DNA from: an uncultured Candidatus Saccharibacteria bacterium
GTDB taxonomy: Bacteria > Patescibacteriota > Saccharimonadia > Saccharimonadales > Saccharimonadaceae
DNA: 14,742 nt
Reading direction: 5' to 3'
NCBI GenBank assembly: GCA_934700415.1
Contig: CAKUXN010000011.1
Location: 1-14,742 of the forward strand
Below the pieces are notes generated by a model. The model worked only from the letters and a program-made list of their open reading frames with translations. It searched no databases and was not told the DNA's origin. The translations under genes and the position numbers were made by a program. Of this stretch, positions 5,755 through 13,537 are shown piece after piece. Numbering within the stretch: position 1 is the first letter of the stretch; every line of letters begins with the position of its first letter.

Positions 5755-6795
5755 ATGAAAATCAGTGAAAATGTGCCTTTGTCATCTCTTACTACTATGC
5801 GCCTTGGCGGTCCTGCTCGCTATGTTTTAGAGGTAGAAAGTCATGACGATATTACGTACGCTTATAATTTTGCCAAAAACCACGCTCTTCCTACTTTTGT
5901 ACTTGGTGGTGGTGCTAATACCATTGCCCATGATGAAGGTTTTAATGGCGTCATCATCAAAAACGCCATGAAAGGTATTACTGAAGAAGACGGTATTATT
6001 ACGGCCATGGGCGGCACCGAGTGGGACGAAGTCGTTGAATATGCTTGTCGCCACGAGTACACTGGCATTGAAGCTCTTTCCAAAATCCCTGGCTCCGCTG
6101 GCGCAGCCCCAGTACAAAATATCGGGGCCTACGGCCAAGATCTTTCACAAAATTTCGTTTCCGCTGAAGTTTACGATTCCAAAATAGGCGAATTTAAAAC
6201 CATATCAAAAGACGATTTTCATTTTTCTTATCGTAAATCTATCATGAACACTACCGAGAAAAATCGCTATTTTATTATTTCTATCAGCCTTGCGCTTAAA
6301 GTCGGCCGCATCCACATGAAGCGCCCATTCTACAAATCTATCGAAAAATACATTTTCGACCATAATGAAACTGTCTTTACCCCATTAAATATCCGCAAGA
6401 TTGTTTCCGCTATTCGCGCCGATAAGCTTCCCGACCCTAAAGTCATCGCCAGTGCGGGTTCTTTTTTCAAAAATATCTACATTACCGAAGAAGAGTCTTT
6501 TGCTGTTACCCAGCGCGGCATACCAATTTATCGCGGTCTAGACGGTATCAAAATCAATTCTGGCTGGCTAATCGAACAATGTGGCCTCGCTGGCCAGCTC
6601 TACAATGGCATTCGTGTTAATGAAAAAGCCGCTCTCGTCCTTATCAACGAATCAGCTAAAAGCTACAGCGATCTCGCCGCCACTCGCGATTTTATTATCA
6701 CGACTGTATTTAATACCTTTGGCTATCACTTAGAACAAGAGCCCGTCGAGCTCATTGATAATAGCCAAAAATTCGCTGATTTACTAAATAGCTAG
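5755..6795 (+). CDS. murB: UDP-N-acetylenolpyruvoylglucosamine reductase
   Basis: FAD- and NADPH-dependent enzyme that makes UDP-MurNAc for peptidoglycan. Visible are the FAD-binding motifs VLGGGANTIAHDEGFNGVII (about 49-68) and IPGSAGAAPVQNIGAYGQD (111-129). The substrate-site FSYRKS (157-162) is present, as is AGSFFKN (234-240), whose Ser is the proton donor in characterised MurB. LEQEP near 326-330 fits the C-terminal catalytic Glu. The 346 residues are close to the E. coli-type enzyme. The ATG follows an extended -10 by 7 nt. folD follows after 8 nt, so the two are probably co-transcribed. Its presence implies that this cell makes its own cell-wall precursor. Confidence 0.96.
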   Translation: MKISENVPLSSLTTMRLGGPARYVLEVESHDDITYAYNFAKNHALPTFVLGGGANTIAHDEGFNGVIIKNAMKGITEEDGIITAMGGTEWDEVVEYACRHEYTGIEALSKIPGSAGAAPVQNIGAYGQDLSQNFVSAEVYDSKIGEFKTISKDDFHFSYRKSIMNTTEKNRYFIISISLALKVGRIHMKRPFYKSIEKYIFDHNETVFTPLNIRKIVSAIRADKLPDPKVIASAGSFFKNIYITEEESFAVTQRGIPIYRGLDGIKINSGWLIEQCGLAGQLYNGIRVNEKAALVLINESAKSYSDLAATRDFIITTVFNTFGYHLEQEPVELIDNSQKFADLLNS

Positions 6796-6803
6796 AGGTT
6801 TTC

Positions 6804-7601
6804 ATGAAAATATTAAATGGTAGAGAATTAGCCGACTTCATTAAAGAGCGTCAAGCCCGCGAAGTTCGTAGTATGTCAGTTAAACCCACCTTACTAATCA
6901 TCCGCGATAGCGATAATCCCGTAATTACTAAATATGTCAATCTCAAAATGCGTTATGGTGAAGATATTGGCGTCAAAGTCATTGATTTTTACGCCAAAAA
7001 CACTGGTGAAATCCGTGCAAAAATTTTTACTGCCAACGAAGATCCCACTATCTCTGGTATTATATTGCAGCTCCCAATTCTCGAAAAAGACAAGACTAAC
7101 GAATTGACCAACTTAATTTCCGCATCAAAAGATGTCGATGGCTTATCGGATCACGGCGATTACGACTCCGCTACCGCTACCGCTACCGCCATTAATTGGC
7201 TCTTAGCTGGATACGACATTGATTTAGTTAATTCTAAAATCGCTATCGTTGGACGTGGCAAACTCGTTGGTGCCCCACTTTACCAAATGTTTACAAATTC
7301 AAAATACGATGTTTCCCTTTTTCATCATGGCGATGATTTGACAAAGCTTAACCAATATGATATAATCATTACAGCCACGGGCGTTCCAGGTCTGATTTTG
7401 AGTTCAATGGTAAAATCTGGCGCCGTTCTTGTCGATGCTGGTACCGCCTCTGAAAAAGGCGTTATTAAAGGTGATGTTTCCGAAGAGGTTCGTGACCGTA
7501 CTGACCTTAAAGCCATCACGCCAATCACCGGCGGTGTCGGCCCCCTCACCGTCACCTGTTTATTTGATCACGTTATTCAAGCTAGTAAAAACCTCTTTTA
7601 A
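6804..7601 (+). CDS. folD: Bifunctional methylenetetrahydrofolate dehydrogenase/cyclohydrolase
   Basis: FolD interconverts 5,10-methylene-, methenyl- and 10-formyl-tetrahydrofolate. The 265 residues show the catalytic KYVNLK segment with Tyr44 and Lys48, GIILQLPI (85-92), KDVDG (109-113), the nucleotide-binding loop IVGRGKLVGAPL (148-159) and TPITGGVGPLTV (239-250). Two positions depart from the usual pattern: the loop has GRGKLVG where GRSxxVG is common, and the PCTPxG-type motif is replaced by Ala-Thr repeats encoded by a GCTACC tandem repeat (7170-7187). AGAGG lies 5 nt before the ATG. The gene ends 22 bp from the convergent membrane-protein gene with no visible terminator. Confidence 0.94.
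   Translation: MKILNGRELADFIKERQAREVRSMSVKPTLLIIRDSDNPVITKYVNLKMRYGEDIGVKVIDFYAKNTGEIRAKIFTANEDPTISGIILQLPILEKDKTNELTNLISASKDVDGLSDHGDYDSATATATAINWLLAGYDIDLVNSKIAIVGRGKLVGAPLYQMFTNSKYDVSLFHHGDDLTKLNQYDIIITATGVPGLILSSMVKSGAVLVDAGTASEKGVIKGDVSEEVRDRTDLKAITPITGGVGPLTVTCLFDHVIQASKNLF
7170..7187 (+). repeat. Three tandem GCTACC hexamers in folD
   Basis: Perfect (GCTACC)x3 followed by GCC, encoding Ala-Thr-Ala-Thr-Ala-Thr-Ala at the position of a conserved FolD loop. Gain or loss of a unit would keep the frame. Confidence 0.85.
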
Positions 7602-7623
7602 TTCAAAAAACATTTAATAACTA

Positions 7624-10600
7624 TCATCGCGGTCTTAACCTACTAATATCCACTTCGAACCCAGCATCATCAATATATTTTCCATCCAATGTTCTCCTAA
7701 TCCTATAAGTACGACCAGCAGAATCTGCATATATTCCAGCCTCTTGTACATTCTGCGCCTTAGCCTGATAGCCAGAAGATTCCACTAAGGCTTCAAGATG
7801 CTTTCTACGTTCGGCTTTAATATTGGCATTTTGATCATTTAATGCAGCATATGCTGCTGCCCCAATTTCATTGGCCGATGCTCCAGCAGGAATCGTAACT
7901 GGATTGCCGTTATAGCCACCGAACATTTCCTCAAAAGCATCGTCATCCATATTGCCAATTGTAGTAGCTGTCACCTTGCCAGCAAGATTTGCATTGTTCG
8001 CTCCAACATAAGAATCAGTAGTGGTAGACGCTGCCGCACTTAATGCTGCAGTATTAGCTGCTGTATTAATATTCCTTGCCACTTCAAACATACTTCTATT
8101 ATTATTCTTATAGTCAGCTGCGTGATTTGCCATAATATTGTTTGCAAAAGTCTGCGCTGAAACCGTACTCATTCTATGAGAACTAACCGCCGCATTGTAT
8201 GCAGCTTTAACTGCTTTCCTTCCATCCTCACCTTTAGCAGTCAAACCATCAGTGTAAGCTCTAATTCTAGCTCTATTACCCGACTCCAAAGCGAGTTCCA
8301 AACTACGTTGCATTAAACCCATATCATTGATTTCGCCACTAGCCACTATGTTTTTCATCTCATTTGCAGTTTCTGTTGCCAACATAAAGTCATCTCCCTC
8401 CGTAGCCTCAAGTGAACCCCTATCCGAAATCATCTTCTGATATCGTAATGATTCTCTTTGCATGTTTCTTCTGCCACCTCGCATAAATCTGCCCAAAGCA
8501 CCTAAATTCTTCTTATTCCCCTTAGAGTCATATCCAGCTCTAATTCTCGTCCTTCTTTCAAGCCCACGTTCTTGCGCCTGCTTGAATGCATTCGTATTTC
8601 GCATCCCCCTCGTAGCACCACCACGTAGTCTCTCACCAAACCCAGAAATCTTTGCTCCCAGATTCCCCATCGCCGCAAATGAATTTCTTAGTACTGTTGG
8701 GATGAAGAAAATCGGCACAACGCTAATTAACATTGCCGAAAAAACACCGAAGAATCCATTGCTACCATCCCCCGTGCCAATTCCAGAAGCTAATAATAAC
8801 TTAGAGACATAACTTCCTCCCCCCACTAGTAAACCGCAAATTGGGTATACCAAAAGCAAACCTTCTCCCATCTTACGCCACCTGTCGAATAAATTTTTCG
8901 TATTTGGCAACATGTAGCAAACGAATGCCAACGGCGAAATCACAGTCAAGATCACAATCGCCGCCTCTCGCGCTGACAAGATTAAGAATAAGAATAAAAT
9001 CGATATCACCACACCCAAACCAGAAATCAATAAAGTTAATAGTATTGCCGGGTTCTGCCACACCGCAACCCCACCAAGCACTAAAGCACCCAGTAACACT
9101 GCCCCAGTTACACTGGTAGACAGTATTTCAGATCCAATATTCTCCTCACCGATTACGGCGTCATTGATAGTGAGCGACGAGCTCATCCAGTTAAACATAT
9201 TTTGAATCCCATTGCCAACTATGTTTGACAAATCAATAAATATCAAACAAATATAATAAGAAATATTTACTAAAATTGCTACAATTATTAGTTTTGGTAA
9301 AATCTTTTTTATCCCATAATTATCAATACCCACACCAGTTAATTGTGAAAAGATCACCAAAAGGAACAATATCACAAAAACAATATTTGCAATATTTTGG
9401 AAAATTCCCCAAGCATCCTTCACATCATCATTCTCCCCACTCCCTTCATCAAATAGAGCTGGTTTCACATTTAGAGCTGGCTTTATATAATAATCGTATA
9501 AGTCATTTGAGGCTCTACCCATCCAACTCAAAATCGGACACACGATCCAACCAAGAGATTCCGCTCCACCAGAGTTCGCACAAGTCGCTTTAGTAGGATT
9601 ATCCGGATCTACTACTGGACTTTCGGGGTCAACATCCGGGATTTCTCCCATGTTATCATAGTCCAATTCTCCCATTAGGTTTATTAGTTCGCTTAGTGTA
9701 TAAATTACTCTATTCAAACGATATCTTTGATCATTAGTAAACACCGTCATAGGATTAGTCTGGCCCACTCTTTCCTCAGAAAGATTTGCCAAACACCACC
9801 CACTATTTTTGACAAAAATATAATACTTTGCATTCGTCACATCGGCAAGCATGCTAGGCTTATCAGCTTGACAAACCGAACTTTCAAGAGGTACCCCACC
9901 CAACGAATAGTAGGTTGTAAGATATTGCTTATAAAAGACATACTTCTCCGCATCCGAAAAAGGCACCTCATCAGTATAAGCTCCGCCCGTAATTGCGCTT
10001 AGCGCCTCCTTCCAATTTGAATTACGCTTATTAAAAAGCAAATTACGCGAATCATTTCCAACAGCAACCTTTTTCGTAACCTCTACATAAATATCTGGCT
10101 GATTTGTCCAATATTGATCGTTTGGCGTAGCCTTTTTAACCCCCTCTGTAGGCACACCAGATGAGTAGGCGACTGTAGCCGAACAATAAACTTTTTTCGG
10201 TTCACATTTTTCTTTAGTTTGAGTTATGGTAATCTGAAGTGGCTCGATCGGTTTAGTGTCATAATTTGCTACTGCAGTAATAATTTTTCCCGTTGCAACA
10301 TAATTAGAATTTTCACTACCACCGGTGAAGACAATCTTGTCATTTATAGTAATCGGATAATTATCCTCATTACGACAGTACGTACCGAGATTAACTGATG
10401 AATCGACTGTCGTTTTAGGCCTCACATATGCAGTATAACAATATTCATTTGACGATGCTTGTTTCGTGCTAGTAATATATTTTAATTTGTCAGCTAATAG
10501 TCCTCTTGTCAAGTCGATATTTATACTATTAGTTGGTACATCAACTTTATAAATATCGAGTAGCCCTTTCATATTTCCATTGAAAGCAGTATTAATTCTG

Positions 10601-10941
10601 TATAACAATGCGTAACAAGAAGTCAAGCGTCCTTTATCTTCAAGAGATTGGGCAGTAATCTTATTATAGGAATCGTTAAGATCTGGGATTCGGATTCCAT
10701 TCTTCTTGGAAGCTCCCGAATTTTTAAAACCATCATTCATTAAAGAGTCAAAACCAGTATAATTTTTGGCTAATATTCTAGGGGTAAGCGCATTTTGGTA
10801 ACAATATTGAAAATTATTAACTAAAATTCTAGTAAATATTTCTTCAGAGGACAATGCATTTACATTTACTGAAAAAACCAAAGTCAACATCATCACAACA
10901 GATCCAAACAAAAATTTAACCAACAATTTCTTTTTAGTCAT
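7624..10941 (-). CDS. Large TrbL/VirB6-like polytopic membrane protein with ectodomain and cytoplasmic tail
   Basis: The 1105 residues have a clear order. A signal peptide (about 1-30, ending SVNVNA) is followed by an extracellular domain (about 31-450) with scattered cysteines, for example KCEPKKVYC, and then an acidic DPESPVVDPDNP linker. Next comes a hydrophobic core with about seven membrane segments near 516-537, 549-572, 609-629, 634-656, 660-679, 695-715 and 732-752. Finally there is a basic, Arg/Gly-rich and helical tail (about 770-1105) expected in the cytoplasm. The core, with FQNIANIVFVILFLLVIFSQ and NISYYICLIFIDLSNIVGNG, resembles TrbL/VirB6 channel-type subunits of type IV secretion systems; that assignment is by pattern, not a search. 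GGAGG lies 5 nt before the ATG at 10941. It overlaps the upstream bitopic-protein gene by 8 nt. No VirB4, VirD4 or relaxase is in the window. Confidence 0.6.
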   Translation of the reverse strand: MTKKKLLVKFLFGSVVMMLTLVFSVNVNALSSEEIFTRILVNNFQYCYQNALTPRILAKNYTGFDSLMNDGFKNSGASKKNGIRIPDLNDSYNKITAQSLEDKGRLTSCYALLYRINTAFNGNMKGLLDIYKVDVPTNSINIDLTRGLLADKLKYITSTKQASSNEYCYTAYVRPKTTVDSSVNLGTYCRNEDNYPITINDKIVFTGGSENSNYVATGKIITAVANYDTKPIEPLQITITQTKEKCEPKKVYCSATVAYSSGVPTEGVKKATPNDQYWTNQPDIYVEVTKKVAVGNDSRNLLFNKRNSNWKEALSAITGGAYTDEVPFSDAEKYVFYKQYLTTYYSLGGVPLESSVCQADKPSMLADVTNAKYYIFVKNSGWCLANLSEERVGQTNPMTVFTNDQRYRLNRVIYTLSELINLMGELDYDNMGEIPDVDPESPVVDPDNPTKATCANSGGAESLGWIVCPILSWMGRASNDLYDYYIKPALNVKPALFDEGSGENDDVKDAWGIFQNIANIVFVILFLLVIFSQLTGVGIDNYGIKKILPKLIIVAILVNISYYICLIFIDLSNIVGNGIQNMFNWMSSSLTINDAVIGEENIGSEILSTSVTGAVLLGALVLGGVAVWQNPAILLTLLISGLGVVISILFLFLILSAREAAIVILTVISPLAFVCYMLPNTKNLFDRWRKMGEGLLLVYPICGLLVGGGSYVSKLLLASGIGTGDGSNGFFGVFSAMLISVVPIFFIPTVLRNSFAAMGNLGAKISGFGERLRGGATRGMRNTNAFKQAQERGLERRTRIRAGYDSKGNKKNLGALGRFMRGGRRNMQRESLRYQKMISDRGSLEATEGDDFMLATETANEMKNIVASGEINDMGLMQRSLELALESGNRARIRAYTDGLTAKGEDGRKAVKAAYNAAVSSHRMSTVSAQTFANNIMANHAADYKNNNRSMFEVARNINTAANTAALSAAASTTTDSYVGANNANLAGKVTATTIGNMDDDAFEEMFGGYNGNPVTIPAGASANEIGAAAYAALNDQNANIKAERRKHLEALVESSGYQAKAQNVQEAGIYADSAGRTYRIRRTLDGKYIDDAGFEVDISRLRPR

Positions 10942-11791
10942 TTTGACCTCCAATAAAATAGTCATACATAGAATTAGCATTTGAAATAATTATGTTTAAC
11001 ATACTATTAGATATTTCTTTCATCCCAATATACATATCTTCTATTGTAGATTGCGTAGCTTTTATGGTTTCATTATTCAAGCTGCTAAGACATTTATAGT
11101 CGATACCGTCATTCATTACGCAGTTCGTTTTATTAATTTCTGAATATAATACAATTTTTTGTTCATAATAATCATTAATCAAATCATCGTAACTCTGCAA
11201 AAATACTTCATCGGTTTCTTCAAAAGGATAATCATATTTCTCTAATAAACCATCAATATTTCTATTTTGCATAAAATATTCATAATCAGCATTAGTCAAA
11301 ACTAAAATACTTGATACAAAATAGCGCGGCATAATTTCTGTTGAAATTTTAGACCAAAAAGCAACATCATCAAAATCATTATTTAAAGCTATTTCATTTA
11401 TTTTTTTTAAAGTCGACACAATCTCCTGGTAATAATTGCTAACTTTTTCGTCTATGGAAGTCGATACCAAAAAAACATTATAGATATTTTTTTCAGATTC
11501 GGAACTATTTTTTAATACCCCTAAAGATAGTGGTCCAGAAAAACTTTCATCTTCTTCTACCCTACGAGCCAATAAGTTTATATAAGTATTTACCGCATTC
11601 TCTTCTTTAGTTTCTGGATTGGATGAAGCAAATTGCCACACAATAAATATAACGATACATACTAAGATAGCGACACCTACTGCTATAGCCAATTTGACCC
11701 ACTTACTACGGTTTTGATTACTTGAAGCTCCAGCAGCAATGTTTCGCCCATTATCAAAACTATCAAAAGCATTATTGGATGACGGATTCAT
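10934..11791 (-). CDS. Bitopic membrane protein, partner of the TrbL/VirB6-like protein
   Basis: Function not recognised. The 285 residues have a polar, Asn/Ser-rich cytoplasmic N-terminus (about 1-30), one strong membrane helix (about 32-54, VKLAIAVGVAILVCIVIFIV), and a mostly helical acidic outer domain (about 55-285). Two cysteines about 14 residues apart near 221-236 could form a disulfide. The start is taken as the ATG at 11791, 8 nt after an extended -10. A GTG at 11797 is in frame but lies only 2 nt after the -10. The stop overlaps the next gene as ATGACTAA, which implies translational coupling and roughly matched synthesis. One-TM topology next to a multi-spanning channel-like protein suggests an assembly or scaffold role, by inference. 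Confidence 0.75.
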   Translation of the reverse strand: MNPSSNNAFDSFDNGRNIAAGASSNQNRSKWVKLAIAVGVAILVCIVIFIVWQFASSNPETKEENAVNTYINLLARRVEEDESFSGPLSLGVLKNSSESEKNIYNVFLVSTSIDEKVSNYYQEIVSTLKKINEIALNNDFDDVAFWSKISTEIMPRYFVSSILVLTNADYEYFMQNRNIDGLLEKYDYPFEETDEVFLQSYDDLINDYYEQKIVLYSEINKTNCVMNDGIDYKCLSSLNNETIKATQSTIEDMYIGMKEISNSMLNIIISNANSMYDYFIGGQND

Positions 11792-11799
11792 ATACACCC

Positions 11800-11808
11800 A
11801 TTATAGCA
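11800..11808 (-). promoter_or_regulatory. Proximal extended -10 of the membrane-protein operon
   Basis: TGCTATAAT on the minus strand, 8 nt before the ATG at 11791, predicting a leader of about 2 nt. The -35 is ambiguous: TTGCTT at a 19-bp spacing or TTGTTT at 15. No Shine-Dalgarno precedes the ATG. Confidence 0.6.
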
Positions 11809-11949
11809 TAAGCTTTTTAAAAACAAGCAAAAAACGCACTTAAAAAGTTGGGTTATCCAATCATTATGATTCCAAAATGACCACTAGCGCCAAATATATA
11901 AGCACTTCCCTTTTAATATGCTAATTCAAAGAAATGAACCTATACCCTT

Positions 11950-11978
11950 ATTATAGCAAATTTTTCGTATTTTGTCAA
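11950..11978 (-). promoter_or_regulatory. Perfect consensus sigma-70 promoter
   Basis: TTGACA (11973-11978), a 17-bp spacer and TATAAT (11950-11955) with a TGC extension. It is the best promoter in the window. The start is expected near 11943, giving about 150 nt of transcript before the bitopic gene. It could drive the membrane operon with a long leader, or a separate small RNA. Confidence 0.85.
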
Positions 11979-12009
11979 TAGCGGAATCGCTCCACTCTTA
12001 TCTACCAAC

Positions 12010-12039
12010 AAAAATCCCCTCTTTAAAAGAGGGGATTTT
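12010..12039. terminator. Bidirectional intrinsic terminator after the LPSTG surface gene
   Basis: Perfect 11-bp stem AAAATCCCCTC (12011-12021) / GAGGGGATTTT (12029-12039) with a 7-nt A/T loop. The A/T ends supply a U-tract in either direction. On the minus strand it follows the surface-protein stop codon by about 50 nt and shields the downstream consensus promoter. Confidence 0.9.
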
Positions 12040-12050
12040 CGGAGCCACTC

Positions 12051-12077
12051 TTACGCGGCTAAAAGCATTTAGCGTAA
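12051..12077 (-). other. Hairpin between the surface-protein stop codon and the terminator
   Basis: TTACG and CTAAA (split by a 3-nt bulge) pair with TTTAGCGTAA across an AGCA loop, giving 10 bp. There is no U-tract, so it is more likely an mRNA 3'-end stabiliser than a terminator. It lies 10 nt from the stop codon. Confidence 0.5.
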
Positions 12078-12087
12078 GCGGTCAATA

Positions 12088-13305
12088 TTATTTCTTTCGG
12101 CTAGCAATTGCATAACCAAGCATAGTTACGATTGAACCTGCACCAAGTGCAGAAGCTGTAATGTCAGCAGGACCAGTGCTTGGAAGTTCCGATGGAGTTG
12201 GTTCTGGATCTTTATCCTTACAAGTTCTTTCCACCATCACCGAAGCGTCATCCTTGGTTACTTTAGAATCAACAGTTGAGCTTGCCCAGTTTACCAATTG
12301 GTTTGAACCACAAGCGAGGCTTTTATCTACTACTTTAGCCGTAAAACGCACATACGCATTGCCATTAGTAGTATAGCTACCGATATTAATACCAGTAGTA
12401 GTTACAGTGTTTTCCACCACCTTTACACCACTTTGATAATTAGCATTATAAAGGTATGTTGAATCCTTTACGTATTCCATATTGGTAGGAAGTACGTCGC
12501 GGATCATTACGTTATTCACGGTTTCTGAAGTTAAGTTCTTGTATTCAATTTGGAATTCAACTTCATCACCGATCTTAGCATCTACTACTTCTTTCCAACC
12601 TTTTGTACCTTCGATACGTACAGTCTTAGAAAGTTTGGCAGATGCAGATTTGTGAACCCTAACTTGAATAGTCACTTGGCTATCATAAGCAAAACAGCCA
12701 GGAATTTTACCATCCAAAGCTTCATAGCCGATTTTAGTACCAGCCGTAATCACTTCATTTGGAAGTGAGACTGTACCAAGTTTAGCGTTCGTATACTTAG
12801 CAGAGCCTTCTACAAATTCAATATAAAAATCGTCATTTGAAACAAGTTTTACCTCATCCCAGTAACGGTTTGGCATTGCATTTGAAGAGTTAATGTAGCC
12901 AATCACAGTATGACTCTTAGCTACTGTAGTTGGAAGTGAAAAGTTTACAGAGACGTTTTCAGCTACTTTTTCAGTGCCAAGTGGACTGTTATTGTGTACG
13001 TAAAGACGAATCGTGTAAGTTTCACCATCTTTAACGTTAATTTCGTTAGCATTCCAGGTAATACCTTTATCGGAACTTAATTTAGCACCAACGAAATTAC
13101 GTTCATCACCAATCTTTGGGTTATCGGAAATTGAATTAAAGGTAATCATATCACCAAGTACACCCTCGTTGATTTGCGAGATGGTATAAGCTTTACGACC
13201 ACCAGCAGAATCGCCCCAGGCATTTACTGCCACTGGAGTAAGCGTCGCACCAGCTACAATTGCAGCCACCGCCACACCAAGAATTGATTTATAAATTATA
13301 TTCAT
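12088..13305 (-). CDS. LPSTG-anchored DUF11-type surface protein
   Basis: The 405 residues begin with a Sec signal peptide (about 1-29, cleavage after AVNA). Two beta-rich regions follow. The first (about 90-220) includes DGETYTIRLYVHNNSPLG. The second (about 224-362) has KIGDEVEFQIEYKNLTSETVNNVMIRDVLPTNMEYV, the pattern of DUF11-like domains. A short PEPTPSE linker leads to LPSTG (374-378), a hydrophobic stretch and the terminal RKK. This is a complete cell-wall sorting signal, so a sortase should cleave after Thr and link the protein to the envelope. The sortase itself is not in the window. AAGGAG lies 6 nt before the ATG. The leader carries strong hairpins. A role in surface layer or host contact is inferred, not shown. 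Confidence 0.85.
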   Translation of the reverse strand: MNIIYKSILGVAVAAIVAGATLTPVAVNAWGDSAGGRKAYTISQINEGVLGDMITFNSISDNPKIGDERNFVGAKLSSDKGITWNANEINVKDGETYTIRLYVHNNSPLGTEKVAENVSVNFSLPTTVAKSHTVIGYINSSNAMPNRYWDEVKLVSNDDFYIEFVEGSAKYTNAKLGTVSLPNEVITAGTKIGYEALDGKIPGCFAYDSQVTIQVRVHKSASAKLSKTVRIEGTKGWKEVVDAKIGDEVEFQIEYKNLTSETVNNVMIRDVLPTNMEYVKDSTYLYNANYQSGVKVVENTVTTTGINIGSYTTNGNAYVRFTAKVVDKSLACGSNQLVNWASSTVDSKVTKDDASVMVERTCKDKDPEPTPSELPSTGPADITASALGAGSIVTMLGYAIASRKK

Positions 13306-13327
13306 AATAATCTCCTTTTAATGATCA

Positions 13328-13362
13328 AAATTCGAAATGGAACTCACTTTCATTTCGAATTT
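13328..13362 (-). promoter_or_regulatory. 12-bp stem-loop just upstream of the LPSTG gene
   Basis: AAATTCGAAATG (13328-13339) pairs perfectly with CATTTCGAATTT (13351-13362) over an 11-nt loop. In the minus-strand transcript it ends a few nucleotides before AAGGAG, so it could affect translation or mRNA stability. No U-tract follows. Confidence 0.65.
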
Positions 13363-13380
13363 CATAATAGTTTCTTTCGT

Positions 13381-13408
13381 TGGGACTTTCTTTCGAAAGA
13401 AAGCCCCA
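13381..13408. repeat. 28-bp near-perfect palindrome
   Basis: An exact 18-bp palindrome CTTTCTTTCGAAAGAAAG (13386-13403) is extended by TGGG/CCCA arms with a single mismatch. With no internal loop, it could be a protein-binding site on DNA or a cruciform. As RNA it would form a very tight hairpin. Confidence 0.7.
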
Positions 13409-13485
13409 CTCGCTTGTTGCTAGTCGAATGAATTGTTAATCTTCGTCTGCAACCGAATCGTCTCAGCTTTTAAATCTTGGATAGA

Positions 13486-13515
13486 CCCAGCAGCACGAAG
13501 CTGCTGGGCTTTTTT
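13486..13515 (+). terminator. Rightward intrinsic terminator with no obvious upstream gene
   Basis: CCCAGCAGC (13486-13494) / GCTGCTGGG (13500-13508) with a 5-nt loop, followed by CTTTTTT. The U-tract is only on the plus strand, yet all neighbouring genes are on the minus strand. On the minus strand the hairpin lies 30 nt after the stop of the Pro/Thr-rich protein but lacks a U-tract. Confidence 0.7.
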
Positions 13516-13537
13516 AATGTACTTGTTTATATATCTA

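Larger units (their letters stand above)
11798..12087. other. Intergenic region with tandem promoters and terminator
   Basis: This 290-bp gap contains, from right to left on the minus strand, a second hairpin and a bidirectional terminator, a consensus promoter near 11950-11978, about 145 nt of AT-rich sequence, and a second extended -10 directly before the bitopic gene. I found no convincing ORF in the 145-nt stretch. A 13-codon GTG frame exists but its purine site touches the start codon. Confidence 0.7.
13306..13537. other. Structured 232-bp gap upstream of the LPSTG gene
   Basis: It holds three strong inverted repeats, near 13328-13362, 13381-13408 and 13486-13508, and a Shine-Dalgarno at the left end. 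I found no convincing minus-strand promoter, so the LPSTG gene may be read from further upstream or from a non-consensus site. A 15-codon frame (ATG at 13366, stop just before the Shine-Dalgarno) spans one hairpin but has a weak ribosome site. Confidence 0.6.

Noticed and set aside
8462..10002. Several plus-strand open frames of 62-116 codons
   Set aside because: All are shadows of the long minus-strand membrane protein, with no ribosome sites.
11840..11925. 13-codon hydrophobic minus-strand ORF (GTG start) after the consensus promoter
   Set aside because: The purine run abuts the start codon with no spacing, and so short a frame is expected by chance.
13420..13537. Minus-strand frame ending in a plausible helical tail (KKAQQLRAAG, then LKAETIRLQTKINNSFD)
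   Set aside because: It has no usable start codon or ribosome site. It would need a frameshift at the end of the Pro/Thr-rich gene, near its G-runs, to be translated. Kept only as a remote possibility.
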